Assembly: GCA_027704905.1 (NCBI GenBank)
Contig: JANIIK010000518.1
Coordinates: 1 to 64,000, forward strand
DNA length: 64,000 bases
Reading direction: 5' to 3'
DNA from: Muraenolepis orangiensis
Taxonomy: Eukaryota > Chordata > Actinopteri > Gadiformes > Muraenolepididae
Shown in pieces: positions 34,205 through 42,925 of this stretch. The notes beneath the pieces were generated by a model. It saw only the letters and a program-made list of their open reading frames with translations, searched no databases and was not told the origin of the DNA. Made by a program: the position numbers and the translations under genes. Numbering within the stretch: the stretch's first letter is position 1; every line of letters starts with the position of its first letter.

Positions 34205-34640
34205 CTAAAGAAACCAGAAGGCTAATTGTGGTTTGTATACAATTATTTTAAGAACCAATATGTTGAGATATAAACATTCAACAGAGCTTGGCTTTATATG
34301 AATAAAATGCCTAAACAAGGCAATAGCAGACAACCTATAACAAAGGCATGTCAGTAAAACCAAAAGGCTGGGGGGGGGGGGATGTTTGTTATCAGCAGAC
34401 AGGACCTGTGTGATGGCCTTCTCTTGTTCCAGAACTCTCTCTCCCGTCTGACATGACCCCCATCTCTTAGGCCACTCTGGGACCATCTTGTGTAGGTTGA
34501 GATCCTTGAGCTGCTGCCAGATCTCTCTTCTTCTTCCAAGAGGAGGAGAAGGCGCTGATCACTCCTTTGCACACACCAACTGCTCTTTAGACACTCTTGT
34601 CTCTCACACTTCTCTCTGAAGATAACCAGAAAAGGCAATA
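34205..34640 (-). pseudogene. ZBED1-like hAT transposase fragment
   Basis: Minus strand, after a good 3' splice site (ggttatcttcag, about 34621): a short reading with a stop, then REIWQQLKDLNLHKMVPEWP, KRWGS and LEQEKAITQVLSADNKH. The LxLP...xRWGS and LEQxKAIxxVL pattern is typical of the middle of ZBED1/ZBED4-type hAT transposases. A G-run (34371-34381) and loss of homology follow. Broken by at least one stop and truncated on both sides. Confidence 0.6.
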
Positions 34641-34689
34641 TAAATATGTTAAATAAACATACAGTTGATGACATGAAGAAAATGGCCTT

Positions 34690-35095
34690 TGCAACAATCA
34701 GAAGATATCACAAGACTACAGTCATGGTGAATGTGAAAGACATATTGCCAGGCCACATGTAAGGGCCCATAAACTGTTGGTGGCCCTCGATCACCACCCT
34801 GACTTCTCTGAGATCACCTGACTACTTGTCCTTCTGAATTCATGGAACCGTTTGTTTGTGTCCTTGATAAAGTGGTGGGCCAAAACACCAACAATACCCA
34901 CACATGGAAACTTGCCGCTGCCAGTCACTTTAATAAAAATGTTGATATTACTGTTAGTATAAACAGGAGGGAAATGATGGGACAGTACAGCTTCTTCTAT
35001 CTTTTTAATTAAATGTAATTGTTATGTTTTGCACTGTATCATGTAACTGTTTCAGCACACTGGACCAGGTGTCTGAGGAGTGACTGCTCCTCCCA
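34690..35095. other. Intergenic stretch, nothing recognised
   Basis: No coding, terminal repeats or tandem repeats that I can support. Confidence 0.5.
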
Positions 35096-35860
35096 TAGCT
35101 AAAGGTTCACCGGGACATCCCAAGCTTCAGATCTGCTTGCTTGGGAAGATAAAGAACAAACTTTATCGGCCCTTATGGTCCCACAGGAGGAGCATCCTGT
35201 TCCCCTGGGGATGGTGGCCATAGAACCAGGGAGGACCTTTAATGTGTATAGAAGCAAACGGGTCTCCGTATCCGGGAAATGGAAACAAAGATGTGTATGT
35301 AGGAACATATTTTTTTGCATGTTCAAACACACAACCTAAACAGAGCGCTATTTCCAGAAATAGGTGTGGGTAAGCTTCTCCTTATGGCAGAGACAACAAA
35401 CTATCGACTCCAATCATTCAGAAAAAGCACACTAGCCTCCTTAGGCGCAATGAAGGAGGAACAAGCCAGCTTGCAGTTGGTGGTGATGAGGAACAGAATG
35501 GTCTTAGACCACGCTGTCAGCTGGTCTAAGACCATTCTGTTCCTCATTCTGGCCTCCTCAGGAGGAGTCTGTGTGGTGGTGGGTTCATCCTGCTGCACAA
35601 ATTTTCCAGATAACGATGCGGACGCCAACGAAATAGACCAAACAATGCTAAAGATGACAGCTCTTGGCGATGCCACGCACAAGGACAATGTCACCGCAGA
35701 CGATGACTGGCTGTGGGGTATGCTTTGATCTTGGAAACACTGGCTAGTACTGATAGGTATTTGGGCAGGGGGACTTACCTTGTGTGTGCTCAACGTGTGG
35801 GATTCCCTGCGTCCGGAACCTCGTAGACAAGGCCATAAACTACAGGGGGTCACACATCCT
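35096..35860 (+). pseudogene. Endogenous retrovirus env remnant (surface end and TM)
   Basis: The open part 35315-35728 holds a transmembrane-subunit-like region: a heptad-like stretch, then the CX6CC motif (C-VVVGSS-CC, about 35567-35595) followed by a PDN-type turn. A stop at 35726-35728 interrupts it. The same frame continues past the stop into a hydrophobic segment (LVLIGIWAGGLTLCVL) that looks like the membrane anchor. Upstream 35096-35310 probably belongs to the surface subunit but is in another frame. A 26-bp inverted duplication inserts foreign codons just before the CX6CC motif. Not functional. No gag or pol of the same provirus is seen nearby. Confidence 0.7.
35486..35547. repeat. 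Perfect inverted repeat, 26-bp arms, 10-bp spacer
   Basis: Arm 35486-35511 (atgaggaacagaatggtc...) and arm 35522-35547 are exact reverse complements, with cgctgtcagc between. It lies inside the env remnant and adds about 12 codons that the flanking protein pattern does not require. Confidence 0.97.
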
Positions 35861-35884
35861 CATGAGATGGAAGGCTGACAGCGA

Positions 35885-35922
35885 AGAGAGAGAGCGAGAG
35901 AGCGAGAGAGAGAGAGAGACGT
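35885..35922. repeat. GA-rich microsatellite
   Basis: (GAGAGAGC)n/(GA)n run. AT-rich GATA-like sequence follows to 36090, with no gene seen. Confidence 0.85.
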
Positions 35923-36095
35923 CAGAAACTATCGTCAAAAGAAAGTTTGGTGAACACAAAGATAGACACAAAGACAGACAGAACGATAGAACGTCAGCCA
36001 GAGAGACAGACAAACAGATAGTTAAATATAGAAAACAGATATAGTTAATAGATTGATAAAATGATAGATAGACAAATATATATATATGTGACCTA

Positions 36096-36320
36096 TCAAG
36101 CCCAGGGCTTACTTTATTTGTACAGCGCCACCTCCTGTGTAGGAGGAGTAAAACCCTTAATATGAGCTTGTGAGGAATTAAATATACATAGCCAATGTTT
36201 CCCCACTAGAAGGGGTTCAAATTAATGAATGAGAGGAAAAGACTGTATACCAAAAGTAAATGGCTTTAATCTCACGGGGTTCTATTAAACACGGGCATGG
36301 CCCAGCACAGAGGTGACACT
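36096..36320 (-). mobile_element. LTR end piece, inverted
   Basis: Reverse complement of 36934-37155 (shared: aaaagactgtataccaaaag, ctacacaggaggtggcgc in the partner). Followed at once, in direct orientation, by tgtataaataaagtaagccc and the LTR/primer-binding junction (36321-36373). So two head-to-head LTR pieces lie here. Confidence 0.75.
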
Positions 36321-36373
36321 GTATAAATAAAGTAAGCCCTGGGCTTGTGTAGGTCACATTTGGCGCTGTAAGC
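36321..36373 (+). mobile_element. LTR end plus primer-binding-like site, first copy
   Basis: Repeats 37127-37183: ataaagtaagccctgggctt, then gtaggtcaca | tttggcgctgtaagca. Diverges afterwards (tgataacg instead of ggatgtgg). Confidence 0.6.
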
Positions 36374-36933
36374 ATGATAACGTTTTTCCGTTTTTAATAT
36401 CTAGTCCAGTATCCTTCCACAGTACTTACAAGTATTGTGCTTTGTGCTTAAGGCGATAGAGCAAGAGGGACGGACTTGCAACAAATGTGTCCAGTGTTTT
36501 AACTGGAGTTTTAACAAGGTAAAACGCATGTTTATTAAAGGATTTTTGGGTGTATATGAATTGTTGTGTAGTAAATCTAAATGTGTTTGTGTATTAGATA
36601 GGAAGTTTATGTATGTTTCCTTTGTTTCAGGCATCTCTTGCAATCACTGTTTTTCCCATACTAAATGGTTATTGTGACGACGCATACCGCTTAGATCATT
36701 AGTTCGGGACATTATTCTGTGTACTTTGTGTGTATTGTGCTGCGTGTTTTATGTGTGCATTGTGCTGCGTGTCTTATGTGTGCATTATTTTGTGTGCTTT
36801 AGGTGTGCATTGTCTTGTGTGTCTTTTGTTGAGTGCCCTCTTAGATGTGTGGTGCTCATCTTTGATTTATTAGTTTTATCTTGTGTGGTTATTTTGAACG
36901 TGTTCAGTCCATGTGATTATCGGTGTGTCGTCT
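36374..36933. other. Sequence between LTR pieces with short tgtgcattgtgctgcgtg repeats
   Basis: 36720-36830 has three to four degenerate copies of a 24-26-bp repeat around gtgtgcattgtgctgcgtg. The rest may be LTR body of the gypsy-like element. No coding supported. Confidence 0.4.
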
Positions 36934-37162
36934 GTCACCTCTGTGCTGGGCCATGCCCATGTTTTATAGAACCCCGTGAGATTAAAGCCATTTACTTTTG
37001 GTATACAGTCTTTTCCTCTCATTCATTAATTTGAACACCTTCTAGTGGGGAAACATTGGCTATGTATATTGAATTCCTCACAAGCTCATATTAAGGGTTT
37101 TACTCCTCCTACACAGGAGGTGGCGCTGTATAAATAAAGTAAGCCCTGGGCTTGTGTAGGTC
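36934..37162 (+). mobile_element. Probable 5' LTR end of gypsy-like element
   Basis: Ends aataaagtaagccctgggct, tgtgtaggtcaca, directly before tttggcgctgtaagcagga, which is placed like a primer-binding site, with gag starting 25-50 bp later. AATAAA near the end is expected for an LTR. The LTR start is not resolved. Confidence 0.55.
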
Positions 37163-37185
37163 ACATTTGGCGCTGTAAGCAGGAT

Positions 37186-38331
37186 GTGGCACTCATCGGC
37201 CAGAGAGGGGGCTGTCTCACCTTCGCTATGTCAGCTCCGGAAACTCTGGAGGACCAGGTCAGAACTTTGGCAGAGCTGGTGAAACAGCTGCAAGTCGATA
37301 ACCAGCGCCTCCGGGAGGGGGCTTCTAATGCTGAGAACATGGGAGGCTCCTCTCAGGTTATTTTTCAGGGTAATGTTGTGCCAGGTACAGCAGCTGTTGA
37401 ACGCCTGGTATGTGTGCCACGAGAGAGAAAATGTCCAAAATTTTCTGGAAAATTGTCAATTGATAATGTTACAGTAGAGGACTGGATTGAGGAGGCACAT
37501 AGGTCACTAGCGGCTCGCCCTCTGCCTCCTCTTGAATAAGCTTTGTTTCTGTATGACTTGTTAGATGGGGAAGCTAAGTGGGAGATTAAGTTCAGCCCAG
37601 CAGCTGATAGGAATGATCCACAGAGAATTTTTTCTATCCTTAAAGCAAATTTCCGTTGTTCTAAATCCCTAAATGCCTTGTACCGCCAGTTTTATCATCG
37701 TCGGCAACTTGAAAGCGAATCTGTTAGGGAATATTCCCATTTGTTAATGGAATTGATGGAGCAAATTCAAGATAGGGACGAGAATCTTGAACATCCCGAC
37801 CGTATTCTCCGTGACCAGTTTGTTGAAAATCTTAGAGATGACAAACTTCAAGGGGAACTGTTGGATAGGATTTCATTAAGACCCAGGTCGTCCTTCAGGG
37901 ATATACGCAATGAAGCTTTGAACTGGCTTAGTAGACGCACACAAACTATCCCCCGAGGCCGTGTCTACTCTTGCAATTCCTATGAGGTAGACACAAATGC
38001 AGTTACGGTTGGGCCTTCCTCTGAGCTCGCAGAACTCAAAGAATGTTTTCGCAAGCAACAGGTTCAGCTTGATGCCATTCTACATCAATTAGGGCAACCA
38101 CGAGGTGCTGTCTCTAGCTCTACCCAAAGGCCAGCAGCTTTCCAGTCTAGGCCCTACCGATACCAGGCTGATGGAAAACCCATATGCTTGCGTTGTAATC
38201 AAGCTGGCCATATAGCTAGAGCGTGTAGGGCCGTAAATCCCGAGGGGCTGGGGGCTGCATCTAGGCGTGAATACACCAGCAGGGGCCAGAATGTGGTTGC
38301 CGCTAACAACGCAGTGCAGCAGGAAAACTAG
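37186..38331 (+). pseudogene. Ty3/gypsy-like gag with CCHC zinc knuckle
   Basis: A first part (37186-37539) has a coiled-coil-like segment (QVRTLAELVKQLQVDNQRL) and ends in a TAA (37537). The same frame continues to 38331: LYDLLDGEAKWEIKF, FYHRRQLESESVREYSHLL and, near the end, the knuckle CLRCNQAGHIARAC (C-X2-C-X4-H-X4-C, about 38188-38229). The fold and motif order resemble Ty3/gypsy Gag and the domesticated PNMA/ZCCHC group. Only one internal stop breaks it, so it is young or was kept open for some time. It sits just downstream of the probable LTR and primer site. Confidence 0.75.
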
Positions 38332-38399
38332 CGCCCTCCGGTGTTGGGAGTCAGGCACCAGGAGGGGGACTGTTGGGCTCAGAGGGGAATACGACCCCG

Positions 38400-38787
38400 T
38401 CGTCATATACTTCACACCTTATTGGGAATTGCCCAGTTATTGATGTTGGCCTTGGTGGGGTAGTTACTCGCTGCCTCCTCGACACCGGTTCTATGGTGAC
38501 CACGGTAACCGAAAGCTTTTTCCGGCAACATGCCGCAAAATAAACAAGAGATGCAGTCATGTGACTGGTTACAACTTAAGGCTGCTAATGGGCTGGCCAT
38601 TCCATACTTAGGCTACATTGAGCTTGACTTAGAAGTCCTGGGCAAAATGCTCCCTAAGATTGGAGTGCTGGTTGTCAAAGATACTCTGGATCCCACTACT
38701 AACCAACAGAAAAAATCTGTACCAGGCTTACTCGGGATGAATGCCATTAGTAGCCTAATCACAAAACAAGGATATATCTTTGTATAA
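38400..38787 (+). pseudogene. Retroelement aspartic protease remnant
   Basis: After gag, another frame shows the protease motif LLDTGSMVT (DTGS codons 38481-38492). A stop and frameshift near 38540 follow, and then LKAANGLAIPYLGYIELD and GLLGMNAI continue the protease fold in the frame 38530-38787. Reverse transcriptase and integrase, expected next, are absent. Confidence 0.7.
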
Positions 38788-38878
38788 ACATTCTTCATAA
38801 TGAAATGAGTTAGTATGGTGTTATTATCGTGTTTACAGCGCATAAAGTGGTGTTAAATGAACCCAAAGTAACGTCTAC

Positions 38879-38944
38879 CTTCCATGGTCACCGGCCCTGG
38901 AGCCCCCGGTCCTCCTGGTCCAAGAAGCTCACCCTCAGCAGACA
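38879..38944 (-). pseudogene. Possible orphan collagen-like exon
   Basis: Minus strand: acceptor ccacgtctcag at 38945, a 66-bp open segment reading SAEGELLGPGGPGAPGPVTM and E, then donor gaag|gtagac at 38878. Gly recurs every third residue (GGP, GAP, GPV). The exon is symmetrical (phase 1-1). No neighbouring collagen exon is recognised, so it may be a captured fragment, or chance in a GC-rich patch. Confidence 0.3.
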
Positions 38945-39392
38945 CTGAGACGTGGAGCCTTAGGGAAGAACAACACGAGACAACGGTGGACAACCTCAAA
39001 CACATTACATTTAAAACCATGTTGAACCATTTCTTTACATTTTAATCGGGTTTTTAACCAAACCCGATTATATAAAGGACGTGTATAGTGAACAACGTTA
39101 TGTCAACGTATTGTTTAAAAACTCATTCACTCATTAGAGGTGCAATGTGTAAGATTGAACAATTATTTAAAAGTTTAAAACATAAAAAGGTGGACTAGGA
39201 CTATCAACAGAATGTGAAGAAGAAACAAGAGTTGTGTCGTAATGTCAAAGTCGTCTATGTATTGTGTTCAGAGATACTTACTTTAGTCAGCCGCTAGCCC
39301 CGCTGGTGCTGGCCGTACCTGTTGTGGTACAAAGATGGCGGGTAGCAAACATCCATCCTCATGGAAGTAATGCCATCGGTTTCAGAAGTTAA

Positions 39393-39905
39393 ATAATAGA
39401 ACATGATAAACCTTCTATTCAGTGTGTCAGTTATTAATAATAGAACATGATAAACCTTCTATTCAGTGTGTCAGTTATTAATAATAGAACATGATAAACC
39501 TTCTATTCAGTGTGTCAGTTATTAATAATAGAACATGATAAACCTTCTATTCGGTGTGTCAGTTATTAATAATAGAACATGATAAACCTTCTATTCAGTG
39601 TGTCAGTTATTAATAATAGAACATGATAAACCTTCTATTCAGTGTGTCAGTTATTAATAATAGAACATGATAAACCTTCTATTCAGTGTGTCAGTTATTA
39701 ATAATAGAACATGATAAACCTTCTATTCAGTGTGTCAGTTATTAATAATAGAACATGATAAACCTTCTATTCAGTGTGTCAGTTATTAATAATAGAACAT
39801 GATAAACCTTCTATTCAGTGTGTCAGTTATTAATAATAGAACATGATGAATCTTCTATTCAGTGGGTCAGTTATTAATAATAGAACATGATATACCTTCT
39901 ATTCA
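39393..39905. repeat. 44-bp minisatellite in copy D
   Basis: Twelve units of about 44 bp (aataatagaacatgataaac, cttctattcagtgtgtcagt, tatt). A (about 12226-12275) and B hold one related copy. The last units carry changes (tgatgaatc, gtgggtc, tatacc). Confidence 0.95.
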
Positions 39906-40341
39906 CTTCTATTAACTGTATCACAACTACCTCCCTCTCTATAGTTTGCATAATTATTACTAAGATACCTGTTTACTGTACCTGCCTTATATATTTAAAT
40001 CTGTTGATAGAACTGCTCCTACTCCTGTATATATATACATTTATATATGCTCACTTGTACATACATTTACATTTATATATTTGCTTTCAATAATAGCATA
40101 CCCCTGATCACTACGTTAAATTATCACTTACCTGTTTATACATATACCTATTATTATGCTCATATCACATTTATACCTAGACTGTCTTTGAACCTGTCAA
40201 TTTAAACTGTAAATTATATTATATTACCATGCACTTTACTGCAACATGTGCACTCTGGTTAGATGCTAAATTATTTTTGCTGTACTGTACTTGTGCTGTG
40301 CAATGACAATACATTTGAATCTAATCTAATCTAATCTAATT
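39906..40341 (+). mobile_element. 5'-truncated retroelement tail ending in (taatc)n
   Basis: AT-rich 3' UTR-like sequence with gcactttactgcaacatgtg, ctgtgcaatgacaatacatt and a pentanucleotide tail (ctaat)4 (40319-40338). It splits the 44-bp array: ttctattca lies on the left and ttcagtgggtcag resumes on the right. Family uncertain. Confidence 0.65.
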
Positions 40342-40854
40342 CAGTGGGTCAGTTCTTAGTTTGTTTGGGCCAGTGTTAAATACCATCTAGATTAGAACAG
40401 GAGATAGTGGACGGCCCTCCACCTGGTCCAGAGAACCATGGCGCCCACAACGCAACGCCAAACATTGATTTATCAAACCATCTCAAAATTTACTTCAAAA
40501 CACATTACATTACATTCAATGAACAATGAATCACATTACGTTACCCTGTCAAGACAACCTCACTACTTTGAACTCTTAACTGAGGTTTTTGTTACGTTGT
40601 AATGAAGCTACACTTGATTGTCATTTGACAGAATTAATACACACATGTTTAACTTCGTTATTTCCTAATGTATGTGTGTCTTTTATAATTACTTGATAAA
40701 TCTTCAAACTTAAAGAGTTCAAGTGTGTCAGTTAGTTATTAGTTGACAGAATCGCATGCTCATTCACATAAATGTGACTAACATGGTGGAAATGACATCC
40801 ACAGAGTGTAAAAGACCCTAGCAGGATGGAACTTTGGTGAATCTCTAGTGTCAA

Positions 40855-40856
<2 letters not shown>

Positions 40857-40936
<80 letters not shown>

Positions 40937-40943
40937 GAGAGAG

Positions 40944-40994
<51 letters not shown>
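40857..40994. repeat. Compound (GA)n(GT)n microsatellite
   Basis: About 90 bp of GA followed by about 47 bp of GT. It stands at the D/E junction, where the inverted copy begins. The (GT)n is the reverse-strand counterpart of the (CA)n at 8151 and 19800. Confidence 0.97.
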
Positions 40995-40997
<3 letters not shown>

Positions 40998-41439
40998 GCC
41001 CTCTCGTCTTAACTGTCTTCATATCATTCTAAGACTGTCACCTTCGGAAAGACTACTGCTACTTAACGTTTTATTTAAAGTATATATTTATTTATATCCA
41101 TTTTCTGTTTCTGTTTCCAAAGCTTTTTGTTTTTTGTTTACTGAGAAATTAGTTCTTATTATGAGTCACCGTTATTGTTCATGAAATTAAATAAAACCTA
41201 AAAAAAAAACCTTAAATGAGAGCATGTGAAAAGTAATCTATGAAACAAAATGTTGAATGAGAACTATGATTTCGTATGAACAAATGAATCAAGCCCTTCT
41301 TAGATGTGACACATTTTAATATTGTTAGCTCTATTTAAATATATCTCTTTAAAAAATAAACGTATGTATATTTTATTGGTGTAACATAAAATGTATTAAT
41401 TGTTTCACCTTTGAGATTTATTTAAATGAGTTCAACGCA

Positions 41440-41796
41440 AAATCAATGAGTTCAATAGGTTGACCGCCCTTTGCGCATGCGCGAGACTAGGCCTCTCAGT
41501 CGCTTTCTCCTTCCGGCTGCAAGTGCAAGTTTGGTGACTTTGAACTGCACGTAGAAGTCCATTCCTTGGTAAGTATTCGTTTTTGGTAGTCGTTTAGAAT
41601 GTTCCGTGCATTCCGTTATATTGTCCGACATGTGACACAACAGCCAGATAACCTTCAGGGAGGCGAATTTTGCTCCCGTTTTCAGTAAAGTTCTAGTTCG
41701 CAGGCTAGCTGGTTAGCTAGGAAGCTAACGTAGTCGCTAGCTGAGCAAGATAGACCCGGCGAGACAATGGCAGCCCGCAAAACCGCCGTGGCCATG
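41440..41796 (+). promoter_or_regulatory. Promoter-like CpG block (E, inverted copy)
   Basis: Inverted copy of the block at 7380-7800, now on the plus strand: NRF1-type gcgcatgcgc 41473-41482, cttccgg at about 41510, splice donor gtaagt 41579-41584, ATG of MAARKTAV at 41767. The short reading is cut after eight codons by the Rex3-like insertion. Confidence 0.4.
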
Positions 41797-42222
41797 ATCA
41801 ATGGGTAATGACCGAAAGGACGAGATTGCGAATACAAGCGGCCGAAATGAGTTTCCTCAGGAGGGTGGCTGGTATCTCCCTGAGGGATAGGGTGAGAAGC
41901 TCAGTCACTCGTGAGAGACTCGGAGTAGAGCCGCTGCTCCTTGGCGTAGAAAGGAGCCAGTTGAGGTGGTTCGGGCATCTAGTAAGGATGCTTCCTGGTC
42001 GCCTCCCGAGGGAGGTTTTCCAGGAACATCCAACTGGGAAGAGACCATGGGGCAGACCGAGGTACAGGTGGGGTGATTACATCTCCACACTGGCCTGGGA
42101 ACGCCTCGGGATCCCCCAGTCAGAGCTAGTCGATGTTGCCAGGGAGAGGGAAGTTTGGAGTCCCCTGCTGAAGCTGCTACCTCCGCGACCCGATTACGGA
42201 TAAGCGGGAGAAGATGGATGGA
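41797..42222 (+). mobile_element. Rex3/RTE-like LINE 3' end
   Basis: An open frame of 131 codons (41808-42203) with SFLRRVAGISLRDRVRSS, RWFGHLVRMLPGRLP, KRPWGRPRYRWGDY, VDVAREREVW and LPPRPDYG before the stop, then a gatggatgga tail. This is the C-terminal region and tail type of RTE-clade (Rex3) LINEs in fish. Inserting into E it removed about 70 bp of the host copy. 5'-truncated, but its C-terminal frame is intact, so it is probably young. Confidence 0.85.
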
Positions 42223-42925
42223 GATTCTGGGTTAGAGACTCAATGCAGTCGGGTTTGGAGCCCCTAGGAGCAGTGGCGGCTCGTCCATAGGGGCGCAGGG
42301 GCGCCGCCCCACCTGGTTGAGAGAGGAAAAAAAAAAAAAAATAATAATAATATTTTTTATTAATAATAAAAAATAAACTAAACATGTTTAAAATGAATAA
42401 TAATTACTCATTTTATGTATGTTTGTGTTTAAAATGCACAATAACGTTAATATAGCAAATATAAATCATTGTTGTGCGTGCTATTCTCCCCCCTCGTTTG
42501 TCATTGACGTCACTCTCATAGAAATCTGGTACCTACCTAGACTTGCCACCCGTTCCTTGAAATACGTATTTGTTACGTAATTGGGAATTAAATGTTGCGT
42601 TCCGTATTGAACCAATACGGAACGCAGTTTGTCCCGTATTTTCACAATCTGTCCCATGCACGTCTGTCACACACACACGTGAACACTGAACTAACAATAA
42701 TGAACAAAATAAAGGACAGGAAATATTAAAAACAGCAAAATATGTTGGCGGGAGGTGCGCAAGACCTTCCGCGGACTCTCCTCTCTGCTCTGCCTCTGTG
42801 CCAAATCCTGTCGGTCTGCCTGTCAGCCCGGCCCGGCCCCTTTGCGCTGCCTGTCGTCGTTACGCTCGCTACGTTACGTCATTACGCCGCTCTGTCGCGG
42901 CGTGATTTTTAAAAACAAATGCAAG

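Larger units (their letters stand above)
39097..40706 (+). repeat. Diverged partial copy D of the unit end
   Basis: Matches A from about 11890 to 12615 in the same orientation, with more substitutions and small indels than A, B and C show among themselves, so it is an older or faster-changing copy. It contains a 44-bp minisatellite at a place where A and B hold one copy of the motif, and a 5'-truncated retroelement tail inserted into that array. It lacks the last part of the unit, including the CTCF-like motif. Confidence 0.85.

Noticed and set aside
34371..34381. G-run as regulatory element
   Set aside because: A single homopolymer run of about ten G next to a degraded transposase fragment. 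Likely slippage or sequencing noise.
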